From assembly GCA_013398015.1 (NCBI GenBank), contig VZRR01010739.1, positions 1-64,000 of the forward strand: 64,000 nucleotides of DNA. The letters are read 5' to 3'. Both the position numbers and the translations under genes were made by a program. Every line of letters starts with the position of its first letter. The stretch's first letter is position 1. Source of the stretch: Oreocharis arfaki. Lineage: Eukaryota; Chordata; Aves; Passeriformes; Paramythiidae. A model generated the notes under the pieces. That model searched no databases. It was not told where the DNA came from and saw only the letters and a list, made by a program, of their open reading frames with translations. Positions 45,036 to 54,725 of the stretch are shown piece by piece.

Positions 45036-45180
45036 TGCATGGCACGGAGGAGATGGCAGCATGGCACAGACATGGCACAGAGATGGCATCATGGCACAGA
45101 CATGGCATCATGGCACAGAGATGGCACCATGGCACAGACATGGCACAGACATGGCACCATGGCATCAGGGTGATGGCACC
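45036..45180. repeat. ATGGCACAGAC minisatellite
   Basis: About 11-13 units of 11-12 bp, ATGGCACAGAC alternating with ATGGCATC and ATGGCACC; imperfect. Confidence 0.93.
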
Positions 45181-46744
45181 ACGGACAAGCCCTTGGCTTT
45201 AGCTCGAAGGCACAGGAGACTGACCTTTCCCAGAGAGCCACCCCTTGGTGGCTGAGGGAACACGAGCCTGTCACAGCAAGACCTGAAAATGGGTTTTCAG
45301 GAAGTAAAACATTTCTGGGAATCAACGAGCACAGCGCTTTGGTGAGAGAATCCGAGGTCACACCACATCTTCCCCACTTCCCCGCAGCGTCCCCAGCCCA
45401 TTTAACCGGCGGCCGTGTCCTGGGGCCTGCTCTGTGCCCACAGCCCCGCACCCATGCGGGTGCCGTGGGATCCATCTGCCGGCACGGGCAGGGCACGGCG
45501 CGGAGCCAGCGCCCGGCCGGCACCCAGCCCCTGCCTGCACGACGGGCCTCATGAGATGCTTAACTTTTAAGATATTCGCTAACTTTACGGGCTCTTTCCT
45601 GGCCAAGAGTGGGAAACTCGCCTGTGGTCCCCGGCGGCGTCTGCGGGCCGTGCCGCCGGAGCGCGGCGTGCCGGGGCCTGCGGCGCCGTGGGTGGCGGGG
45701 CCGTGGCGCGGAGCCCACCCGCCCGTGCCAGGCGTGTTCCTGCAGCCCCTCCTGGGCCGTCCCCACGGCAGCCCGGGTGATTCTTTCCCTCTGCTCCCTG
45801 CCCCTGGGGCGGCTCCAAGCCTTTGATTCCAGAGGCTTGTCAGAACACTTCGGCAGCTCCCGAAGGTGCGTGTAAACACGGCGGTTAAAAAGCGTGGTTC
45901 CGGGGGCTGTGCTGAGGCTAAAAATGGCACTGAGGTAGCCCAGAGACAGAAGGGGGTGCCACAATAACTGATCTGTTTTTTTCTAAGCCCCCATGAGGTC
46001 ACAGCAATGGGGCTCTGGGAGGGGGCGAAGGCCAGGAGAGGACTCAACCCTAGAAGACAGCAGGGAGGAGAATGTGTTGGTGTAGGGTCCAGGGAAGATT
46101 CTCTGACTGTTCAGGGAGAAGGGAAGGAGCAATTTTTAGATAAAGTGACTGGACTGCCCTGACAACCACATTGTTTATTAGTGGAAAGTTGGAGGATTTC
46201 AGAGGGAAAGTGTTATGAAGGTCATTTATTCTGTTCAGCTCCGCAGAGCAGCCAGGGCCTCACCATTCCCGGCAAGAGGTGGAACAGCTTGTGGATGTTC
46301 TCCCAGTAAAATACAGCTGGGCAAGGAAGGTCACTTCTTTCCTCCTTCCTTTACCGTTTCACACCTTTCTCTCACCACGTCAGAGGCGCCTTTTGCTGCG
46401 TCACATATTGACAGGAGATAAAGTTGAGCCGCAACCAGGGGAGCTTGGCAGGCAGGGCAAAGTAGTTTTGGTTGTGCAGCTGAGCAGGGTCCAGTGTGGA
46501 AGCTGCACCAGCCCCTTCCCTGCACAGCATCAGCTGCAGCTACTGCCACAGGGATGCTCTGGTGGCTGCCCCCTCGGTGCTCTTGAAGGGGAGGGTCCCA
46601 CTGACACTGCCCAGCAGAGCACTCCTTGCTCTAGATTTGGGGTGATCAGACCTTCAGAGCCTGCTCTGGCCCGTCCTCACCCTCAGTCCTCCCCCCAGCC
46701 CCGTCTCCCTTCCTGGGGCTCTTTTTGTATTTGCAGCTTTGAGG
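45181..46744. other. Intergenic sequence with a CpG-rich patch
   Basis: CpG-dense between about 45,400 and 45,740 (CCGGCGGCGTCTGCGGGCCGTGCCGCCGG). It could be an orphan CpG island or a start of an unannotated RNA. No supported exon, although frames are long because of base composition. Confidence 0.4.
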
Positions 46745-47012
46745 AGGAGCAGGAGTAGGGGCAGGAGTGGTGGATGGAGCAGGAATGGTGGCTGGAGCAG
46801 GGACAGTGGCTGGAGCAGGGACAGTGGCTGGAGCAGGGACAGGGGCTGGAGCAGGGGGGGGGGCGGGGGCCGCGGCAGGGGNNNNNNNNNNNNNNNNNNN
46901 NNNNNTGGTGGCTGGAGCAGGGACAGTGGCTGGAGCAGGAATGGTGGCTGGAGCAGGGACAGCGGCTGTAGGAGGAGTGGTGGCTGGAGAAGGAGTGGTG
47001 GCTCTTGCTGTG
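46745..47012. repeat. GCTGGAGCAGGGACAGTG minisatellite with assembly gap
   Basis: 18-bp units (GCTGGAGCAGGGACAGTG and GCTGGAGCAGGAATGGTG) interrupted by a G/C-rich run and 24 N at 46882-46905. The array length is therefore unknown. Frames across it give VAGAGT-type or PAPATV-type repeats without gene support. Confidence 0.93.
46882..46905. other. Assembly gap (24 N) inside minisatellite
   Basis: Run of N between GGGGGCCGCGGCAGGGG and TGGTGGCTGG; probably an unresolved repeat. Confidence 0.99.
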
Positions 47013-47159
47013 CCAGGCACATGAGCCCTCTCCAAGCCAGCTGGAGGAGAAAGAGCTCTTCCTCTGAGCACTCAGGGTATCCCTCTTCGTTCCCCAAACA
47101 GACAGGCTGTGGCCAGCAGTTAATATCCCTCTGGCACAGTGCCCTGCCCAGGCAGGGTG

Positions 47160-47270
47160 GCAGGCTCTTGTTTTAATAACTTATTTATCTTTCCTTATTG
47201 CAGGAATGATGACAGTTTTCATTATTAAGCTGCTAGGTAATAGTGTAGCCCTTGGTGGGAGCTGACTCAT
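47160..47270. promoter_or_regulatory. AT-rich motif cluster
   Basis: TTTTAATAACTTATTTATC, GACAGTTTTCATTATTAAGCTGC and GCTGACTCATCA (AP-1-like TGACTCA). Confidence 0.3.
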
Positions 47271-47372
47271 CATCCCCTCTTTGCTGACAGCTGGATTCAG
47301 TTCCCCAGAGAGCTGTGACAGGAGCAGGACGAGCAGTGCCCATCACTGCTGCAGCTCCGTGGCTGGCGGGGT

Positions 47373-47424
47373 GGGCACAGTCACTGGGCACAGTCACTGG
47401 GCACAGTCACTGGGCACACACACT
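47373..47424. repeat. 13-bp tandem repeat, four copies
   Basis: GGGCACAGTCACT three times exactly, then GGGCACACACACT. Confidence 0.95.
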
Positions 47425-47959
47425 GGGCACATGTCCTGCGAGGCTTGGGCTCCCCAGTGATCCTCCCTGCCCCCAGTGCTGTCCCCCTCTCTGCTGTGCT
47501 GTTGTCCCTGTGTTCCAGGCAGGCTCCTGCCCTGAGGAACCGGCATTTCCCTCGCTGTGGCAGTGCTGGAGCAGGGACACTGGGGACATTCAGCACAGGG
47601 TGATGGGAAGCACAGGCAGTGCCATGACCCCAGCCCCAGCACCCATGGAGGGGTGGCAGAGACATGGAGAGAGCTCTCCAGCTCCTGCCTTGCCCTGGAA
47701 GCAGCATCCTCCTCCCCAGCCTGAGGATTTGGAAACCACCAGCCCACAGTGGTTGTGTGTGGGCACAATGGAGCTGGAGAAGCTCTCCCTGCCCTGCCCA
47801 GCCTGATGCTCCTCTGGGCAGGGGGAGCTCCTGGGGATGGTGACACTAGGGGCTGGGGACACTTGTGGCAATGCCAATAGAACGAGGGCAGAGCAGAAGG
47901 GACGCATGGGACCCAGCCATGCGCCTGTGCCAGGCATGCAGCGCTGCCACCGTCACTGG

Positions 47960-48070
47960 ACTGCGCTGGCGGCGGCAGCAGTGATATATGAAATCAATTA
48001 AACATGACCCATTTTTAATTAGATGTACAAACACGCCTAAAGTTAAATGAGGGCTCTTTATAAAGAAAGA
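47960..48070. promoter_or_regulatory. Candidate regulatory element
   Basis: GATATATGAAATCAATTAAACATGACCC, TTTTTAATTAGATGTACAAACACGCC and GCTCTTTATAAAG. Clustered TAATTA-type cores next to CpG-rich GCGCTGGCGGCGGC. Confidence 0.4.
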
Positions 48071-48479
48071 ATGCGGTGTGGTGCCACGTTAAATGAGAAA
48101 CTCATGTACTTCCCAAGTGGGAGCTTCCCAGATTTACACGTGGAGCTGCCTTTGCAAAGCAGCCCTTCTCCTGCTGCTTGGCAGAGGCAGGTCCCAGCAG
48201 TAGGGATGTCTGGCTGTGGGGACAGGGACCTACAGTGCCACGGCCACAGGTGGGACTGGCAGCTGGGAGGGGGCCTTATCCTGCACCTCCAGAAGCTGTA
48301 AAGCCACTGGATAGTCCCCGGTGTGTGCCCAGATCCTGTGTGAGTTGTGCTGGCAGCTCCTGCTTCCCCCTCCTCGCCCCCTCAGCTGGACCCCCCTGCT
48401 GGGCACGTCCCTCTCTCCCAGATGCTCACCTTGGATGCACACCTCGCTGCCCTTCCAGAGGGGAAGAAACCAGGAAAAA

Positions 48480-48711
48480 AAAGTGAACCAGTTTCTAATT
48501 ATGCCTTGTTTGCTTTCATTTAGAGCTAATTCAGCCCACACAAAAGTTACTCACCCTATTAAAAGAAATACATATTAAAAAACCCCCCACAGATGCTTGA
48601 TTCATGTTAGACTGTAGAAATTAAGTTGTGGCTATTTCCACCTTTCCCCCTCTGATTACGAACTATTTGCATTTCAAAACAAACCATCTTTAATTTGGAT
48701 CAAAAGTTACC
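48480..48711. promoter_or_regulatory. AT-rich stretch
   Basis: GTTTCTAATTATGCCTTGTTTGC, TTTAGAGCTAATTCAGC, CCATCTTTAATTTGGATC. It ends where a CR1 begins. Confidence 0.3.
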
Positions 48712-49012
48712 AGGGCTCCTCTCTCCAGCCCAGGTAGTGAAGCAAGTGGCACGGCCTTGAACACTTCCAGGGAGCTTCCACCGCTTCTCTGGGCACCCTG
48801 TGCCAGGGCCTCACCTCACAGGGAAGGATTCCCACTTGACCCTTCCCTTTGTCACTAGGAAGCCATTCCGTGTCCTGTTCCTCCATCCCTTTTCCAAGGT
48901 CCCTCTCCAGCTCTCCTGGAGCCCTTTTAGGTGCTGGAAGGGGCTCTGAGGTGTCCCTGGAGCCTTCTCTTCTCCAGATGAACACCCCCAGCTCACCCAG
49001 CCTGGACTCTTT
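48712..49012 (-). repeat. CR1 fragment (minus strand)
   Basis: GCCTTGAACACTTCCAGGGAGC, TTCTCTGGGCACCCTGTGCCAGGGCCTCACC, CAGCTCTCCTGGAGCCCTTTTAGG, TTCTCTTCTCCAGATGAACACCCCCAGCTCACCCAGCC. It resembles the element at 1-328 closely. Confidence 0.92.
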
Positions 49013-49719
49013 GCTGAAGCTCTGCCTGTGTTACCGAGGGCCAGCACTGGGGACACTGTGGATGTCCCCTTGCTGTGCTGCCAGAGGCTCAGCAGGAGAT
49101 GGGCAGATGTGAGTGCTCTCTCCTCTGCCCCATGTTTTGGCATCCTGTGGGCATTTTGGCAGAATCATTGGGAAGGAAAATGATTTGCCAAGACTTTTTC
49201 CTCATTCCAGCTCCCTGCTGTGCGTGTGGCTGGTGCGAGCCCTGGGCGCCCAGCACCCCGAGGCACTGGGCACTGCCCCTCTCCCGCTCCCAGCAGCTCC
49301 GGTGTCTCATTCCTGGGGGTATCAACCAGTGTTCCCCTCGAATAACATTCCGGAGATGTTTACAAGAGATGTACCGAAAATAAATACACAAAAGGAAAAT
49401 TTATTAGAAATAATAAAGCTGGGAAGCTGTGGGGCTCCTCGCCTGCCCTGCTGGCGTTGCACAGTGCCTGGGGGGATTCCCGGGGGCCGGGATGGGGCAG
49501 CCCTGCACAGGTCTGAGAGACGAATGGGGCTGTTTGCTTTTCCCATCCTTATGCTTCACCTCTGGAGCAGAGCAAGGAGCTGGGAGCAGCCCTTTTCCCC
49601 GGGGTCAGGCTGCTGCAGGTCCCACCCTGCCCGGATCCCCTTCCCCACCTCCCTGCGCCCCCCAGGATGCTGCTCTCAGAGCGGAGCGTGAGGCAGCTCG
49701 GAAGTGCTGTGCCAGAGGA

Positions 49720-49825
49720 GGAAAAAGCAGCCTATTAATTAGCAGCAAATGTACAGTTAATGGGGCTTTTTCCCTTCCTAAACAATTCATCAAAATGATT
49801 TCATCGAAATTTAGCTGATGGGGCG
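49720..49825. promoter_or_regulatory. Candidate regulatory element
   Basis: GCCTATTAATTAGCAGCAAATGTACAGTTAATGGGG, AACAATTCATCAAAATGATTTCATCG: several ATTA and CAAT cores in 100 bases. Confidence 0.4.
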
Positions 49826-50229
49826 CGAAACGCAGCTGCTCTGTCCTGCTCTGCGCTTTTTCTGTCCTGGCAGGAGCAGAACGCTGAGAGCGCAGCCTCG
49901 GGTTTGGGATTCACGGCGCTGCAGGATGGAGGCTCTGGGAGTGAGTCAGTGCCTCTGCCACTGCCAGAAGGCAGAAGATAAAGGGGCTGTAAGTGAAGGA
50001 GTTCCCCTGCACCAAGCTGACTGAGCGCTCACCCCTCTCTACACACATTTACTCCTTTACTGCCTCAAGTGCATTTCAACATGGAGCAGAAATTCCCGTT
50101 GGGCCGGTTTGGGGGTTGCAATGGAGCTGGGCAAGGGAGGAAGGCCGGGCTGGCTCTTGGGGATGCTGTCCTGGATACGTCCTGCTGTTATCCAGTTCGC
50201 CTGGCTAACAGAACGAGCCCAGAAACGGC

Positions 50230-50400
50230 CTAGCTTCACAAAATACTTCAAAAAACAATAAGGTTGTTAAATCTTTAGTGGTTTTTTAAAGATTGCTCTT
50301 ATATAGGAAGAGGGAAACCAGCTGTTTACAGCTTTAAAAGCTTGGCTTTTCCCTTAGAAGTCACAGTGCTTTTGGAATTTAAAGGTATAGAGAAAACCTA
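50230..50400. promoter_or_regulatory. AT-rich stretch
   Basis: CAAAAAACAATAAGGTTGTTAAATC, TTTTTTAAAGATTGC, CAGCTTTAAAAGCTTGGC: A/T tracts and a TTTAAA palindrome. Weak candidate. Confidence 0.25.
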
Positions 50401-50480
50401 GAAAACTCTGCAATATTGGGAAGTGCTGCCTCCATCTGGACCGAGGGCAGGCGCTGTGCTCCGAGCAGCACAGCACCAGA

Positions 50481-50645
50481 GTGGGATGAGATGGAATGAG
50501 ATGGAGCAGAATGAGGTAGAAGAGAGTAGAATAAAGTAGAATAGCATAAGGATAAGAATTAGAATAGAATAAGAATAAGGATAAGAATAAAAATAAGAAT
50601 AGAATAAGACTAAGACTACTACTAGAATAAGAATAAAATAAAATA
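50481..50645. repeat. (GAATAA/GAATAG)n microsatellite at a CR1 end
   Basis: GATGAGATGGAATGAGATGG grading into AGAATAAGAATAAGGATAAGAATAA. It lies exactly at the 3' side of the minus-strand CR1 at 50,646, so it is probably an expanded form of the short terminal repeats (ATTCTATG-like) of CR1. Confidence 0.85.
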
Positions 50646-50822
50646 TTATATTTTCAGCTGGAAGGGACTGACAAAATTCATCTGTTTCAACCACCTGGCT
50701 CTTTCAGGAATCACCAGAGGCGGAAGCACATTGAGGGCACTGTCCAAATGCCTCTGAAACCCTGACAGACGCGGGACATTGACCCCCTCTCTGTTCCAGA
50801 GAGGTGGGGTGGGAGCTGCAGC
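50646..50822 (-). repeat. CR1-type fragment (minus strand), different subfamily
   Basis: CAGCTGGAAGGGACTGACAAAATTCATCTG, CAGGAATCACCAGAGG, GGGCACTGTCCAAATGCCTCTGAAACCCTGACAG, CATTGACCCCCTCTCTGTTCCAGAG. The order fits the CR1 lineage with a CACTGACAGGC/TTGACC signature. Its 3' side abuts the microsatellite at 50,481-50,645. Confidence 0.82.
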
Positions 50823-52082
50823 GGCGGACAAACAGGATCCAGCTGCCAGAGGAGCAAATCCTGGAGCCTCACAACTTTCCCATCCAGCCATGAAACAATC
50901 TGCTGATTTTATTGAAACCAGATCGCTGCTCCATCCCTCAGCCGCCGCTCCAGCGGGTTCGGCACGTCCAGCGGCCCCCGGGAGCTGCCCGCGCCGCGAG
51001 GGGAGCGCCGAGGGGGACAGGGGAGAGGCCGGCTGGCCACGTTCCCACCACAGCCCTGCCCACACTCACAACATGGACACACGTTTTTGGAAAGGTGGAT
51101 CAGGCACTGCCCGGATCTGGAGTGGCTCCTCACGGTTCCCATGCAGTCCCAGCCCATGTCCCCTGTGGAAGCCCAAGTTCATCCCAAAGGTCACGGCTGA
51201 GACCGTTCCACAGTGAGCTCACGAGCAAAAGCATCCGAACCTGTAGCGTTAAACCTGGGATCCCTTATCTTTGTGGTGGTGGCACAGGGAAATCGTGGCA
51301 CTGGAGCATCCCTGGACTGAGAGAGCACAAGGACAAAACTGGATTTCTCCTGGAAATGCTGCCCAGCCTGAAGATTCCTTACTGGTGGAAATCAGCCCTG
51401 GTGAGCCAAGGAGAGACAGGAGAGGTTCACACGGGGGCTCAGTGATGTCACTGGCTGGCAAGTGCTGCCACCTGCTTGGTGCTGTGGCTGGAAATCTGAA
51501 CAAAAACCAGAGGATTTGTTCTTGGTTCACAAACCTGGATTTGAGACCGAGCTTTGAGGAGCTCAGGGAGGGTTTTGGGTGTTCAGGGGGCTTTGATGGG
51601 GTCCCCAAGGGAAGTCATCTTCCCCCAGGGATGGAGGGAGGTGGGCAACAGATAAAATGCTTCAGCTGTGGCAGAGTGCCCTTTAACATAGCAGGAGGAG
51701 ATGTGGATTGGGGGGATTGCAGAGGGGCCCTCTGAGTCACTGCTGAGGCATGGCAGGGGTCCCACGCCATTCCCGAGGGTCCCGGTGTGGGTGCCATGGA
51801 GGGGCTGATGGAAGGGCTTCGTTTGCACCTGCAGCTCCTGGGAAGTGTCAGCATTTGTGTTGCTCAGGAACTCCAGCCAGGCCCCACCCACCCAAAACCA
51901 CCAGCTCTTGGAAATCAGAGGCACCATCTCACCTGGCACTGTCCCTCTGCCCCTGATGGGACAGTGACCAGCTTGGGGGGTGCAGGAGGGTGGCTGGTGC
52001 GGGACCCCCACCCATTCCCTGCCTTCCTCCCTGGGGAAGCATCCCTGCTCACTGGGCAGGGAGACAGCGGGCACAGCCACCC

Positions 52083-52198
52083 AGGTGTGCTTAGAGACAC
52101 CCCTGGAGCACTTAGAGACACCCCAGGTGCGCTTAGAGACACCCCTGATGTGCTCACGGACCCCAGATCTTCTCACAGACCCCAGATTTGCTCACAAC
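52083..52198. repeat. Degenerate ~20-bp tandem repeat
   Basis: GTGCTTAGAGACACCCCTGGA-type units, then GTGCTCACGGACCCCAGAT variants; five to six copies with decay toward the right. Confidence 0.85.
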
Positions 52199-52519
52199 TC
52201 CCCAGGTTTTCTCCCTTGGGTTCATTTATCTCTCACCAGCAGCATCACCAGGGCAGGGTGAGGGCCCCCCTGCCGTGGGACACAGGGATCACCTTTGTCC
52301 GTGCAAGGAATTCGCCCAGGCGTGCTGCAATAACACTCCTCCCGGGATAAGGACTTAATCCTGGCGGCCCCTTTCCATCCAGGAAAATATCCCGAATCTT
52401 TTAACAAGGCAGAGTGCTATCCAGCTCCTCACCTCCCCTCTGGGCTCAAAGAAACCATTCCCAAATTACCACAGGGATGTGAGCGAGGCAATAACCAGGC
52501 ATGACGGGCCCCTCTCTAG

Positions 52520-52690
52520 GACCACTTGGCTGCAGTCTGTTTAAGAGATATTTTGGGCACTTTTTTTCCCCGAAGCCTGAGGTTTTTTTGAAACAGAGCG
52601 AATTAACAAACCTCGGAGCTGGCTGATTTCAGCCAAGTGTTTTGATGAATAATGTGCCATAATGGGCCCAAACAAGCTGGGGAGTTTATC
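52520..52690. promoter_or_regulatory. Candidate regulatory element
   Basis: GCGAATTAACAAACCTCGG, TTTTGATGAATAATGTGCCATAATGGGCCC, AAGAGATATTTTGG: homeodomain and forkhead-like cores in a 170-base AT-rich block. Confidence 0.4.
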
Positions 52691-53126
52691 TCATCCCACT
52701 GCACATCCCGCTCCGTGTCGCATCCGCTCGCTCCCAGCCCTCCTGCCCCGGCGCTGATTGGAGAGTCTGTTCTCTTCCATCATCTGCTCCGGCTGCTCCA
52801 AAATGGAATATTTTGAGGGTTCTAGAGAGAAGGGGGGTTTTGTCTGCCAGAAAGCCCTTCTGCCGAGAGGCGTCTGCAGGAAGCTGAGCACAATCATCTT
52901 GCAAAGTTGGGAAATTTGCTCAAAATGCAAATCCTGTCCCTCTGGCTTGGATCCCAGCACAGCGCAGGTCATGGAGGTGAGGAGCAAACACGGCCCCAGG
53001 TATTCACAGCTTCCCCAACCAAACACCTGAGCTGGTTTGGGAACAGATCCATCATTTCCATTTCCGTACATATTTATTACACTCAGCTCTCCTCAGCACT
53101 TGGGTGAAAAACAAGTGCAAATCGAG

Positions 53127-53147
53127 CCATTGATTGATTGATTGATT
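53127..53147. repeat. (ATTG)n short microsatellite
   Basis: CATTGATTGATTGATTGATTT in AT-rich intergenic sequence. Confidence 0.85.
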
Positions 53148-53361
53148 TTTAAATTCATGCATGCGTTTACCTGTTGGTTTCTATTTGTTTGTCTGAAAAA
53201 ACCCACAAGCCTTAAAATCCAGCTTTTTGCTGATGTCTAGAAAAAAGAATTACAAAAAAAGATGAGGGAAACCTGCAGGTCAGTTTGTGGGACCGGTTCC
53301 CACTCCTGAGCTGGGATGCTGAGAGCTCCTGAGGCATCATCCTGAGGATGCTTCTGGGTAG

Positions 53362-53432
53362 GATCACAGGACCACAGAATCATTTAGGTTGGAAAAGGTG
53401 TCCAAGATCATTGAGTCGGTGGTGCCATGGGT
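53362..53432 (-). repeat. Short CR1 terminus (minus strand)
   Basis: GATCACAGGACCACAGAATCATTTAGGTTGGAAAAGGTGTCCAAGATCATTGAG: the reverse-complemented last part of a CR1 only. Confidence 0.85.
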
Positions 53433-53514
53433 TCCTATTTATAAATTAATTAGGTCTCAAATGCACTTGTGGCTGTTGTGGGATCTGCTGGTGGGAGACC
53501 ATGCAGCTCTGACC

Positions 53515-53690
53515 CTCAGCAGCACAGGGAGTGGCTGGACACGGGAACAGGCTCCCCAGGGAAGTGGTCACTGCCCTAAGAGTTCACAGAGCATTTGGAC
53601 AGTGCTCTCCAGCACATGGAAGGGTTTCGGGGCTGTCCTGTGCAGGGCCAAGGGTTGGACTCAGTGATCCTTGTGCATCCTGACTAATTC
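53515..53690 (+). repeat. CR1 fragment (plus strand)
   Basis: ACAGGCTCCCCAGGGAAGTGGTCACTGCC, CACAGAGCATTTGGACAGTGCTCTCCAGCACATGG, TGTCCTGTGCAGGGCCAAGGGTTGGACTCAGTGATCCTTGTG. It faces the short minus-strand piece just upstream and lacks the last bases. Confidence 0.85.
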
Positions 53691-54254
53691 ACCCACGGGT
53701 GGGTCCAAGGGGTTGCTCACATCTCAAGTGGTGGCTGAGGGGTGAGGAGCTCTTCATCCCCATCCAGCTCTGAGCCGCAGCTGTTCCTTTTTCTAATCCA
53801 CGGACAAGACATCAGGAGCAGCAGCGTTCCTGAGGGAACACGAGCGGTTCGTGTCGAGTCAACACGAAGGCTGTTCTGCAGCACTGGGATGTTTAACCTT
53901 GGCCAGGAGGAACGGGTCGTGCTGTTGTACTGCGCATAATTAATTGTTCTAACCCCGAGAGACCTGAGCAGTGGTGGGCAGCTCCCAGGAAATTCCCAGA
54001 TTTACATTGTCCCTCTCCTGTCCTAAATAACTGCATCTGTCAGGGACCAGTATCTTGTGCCCTGCGGCTTCCCCGAGGGCAGACACCTGCACCCTTGCCC
54101 AGGGGGGCTGATGGAGGGCTGGTGGGTGCCCAGGCTGGCAGCTCTGCCAGATGAGTGGGCAGCTGGTCCTGGTGTGCAGGAGCAGGAGCTGGCAGGGATG
54201 CAGCGCTTGCTGTGCTGGAGCCTTGCTCCCCTCTCCTGCCTCATTCACCACGTT

Positions 54255-54425
54255 TCCTGTTGTGGGACAAATCTGCTTTTTGTGTAAATCTGTCAGCAGC
54301 AAGAAGTCAGTGAGTTTCCCTAAGTGAGTTTTTCGTGTATTTTTAATAAAGGTCACTCCGTGTTTACTGGCAAAGACGATCGATACTGGCTCGTAATTCA
54401 TGAAGGATCCCACTGGTCTGTAACG
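54255..54425. promoter_or_regulatory. Candidate regulatory element
   Basis: GTGTATTTTTAATAAAGGTCACTCCGTGTTTACTGG contains an AGGTCA nuclear-receptor half site and TGTTTAC forkhead core, followed by ACGATCGATACTGGCTCGTAATTCATG. AATAAA here is a chance polyadenylation hexamer, as no gene precedes it. Confidence 0.4.
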
Positions 54426-54484
54426 ACCTGCGGTCGGAGCACACAGCGGGCCTTGTCCACAGCCTCTGCCAGCCCCAGAGTGTA

Positions 54485-54547
54485 CAGCTGCCTCCTGCCC
54501 CTGCCCAGCTGCCTCCTGCCCCTGCCCAGCTGCCTCCTACCCCTGCC
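54485..54547. repeat. 21-bp tandem repeat, three copies
   Basis: CAGCTGCCTCCTGCCCCTGC + C, twice identical; the third copy has A for G (CTACCCC). Period divisible by three, no gene seen. Confidence 0.95.
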
Positions 54548-54725
54548 CAGCCTGAGGGTCACTCTCCTCGGAGCTGTTTCCTCCTCGTGTCCTGAGGTGG
54601 GGCTGGCAGGAGCCCCCAGCTCAAGCTGTCCCGGCCAGGCACTACTACTCGCCCCTTCCCTGCTGCAGCCTGAGGGGAACCACCTGTTTCCATCCATCCT
54701 CTCTGGTCCCACAGCTGGGGGATGA

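Noticed and set aside
46646..47097. PAPATVPAPATI-like and LLQPLSLLQP-like repeated peptides
   Set aside because: They are translations of an 18-bp minisatellite with an assembly gap.
54343..54348. AATAAA as a gene end
   Set aside because: No exon precedes it within several kilobases; it lies inside an AT-rich island and is a chance hexamer.
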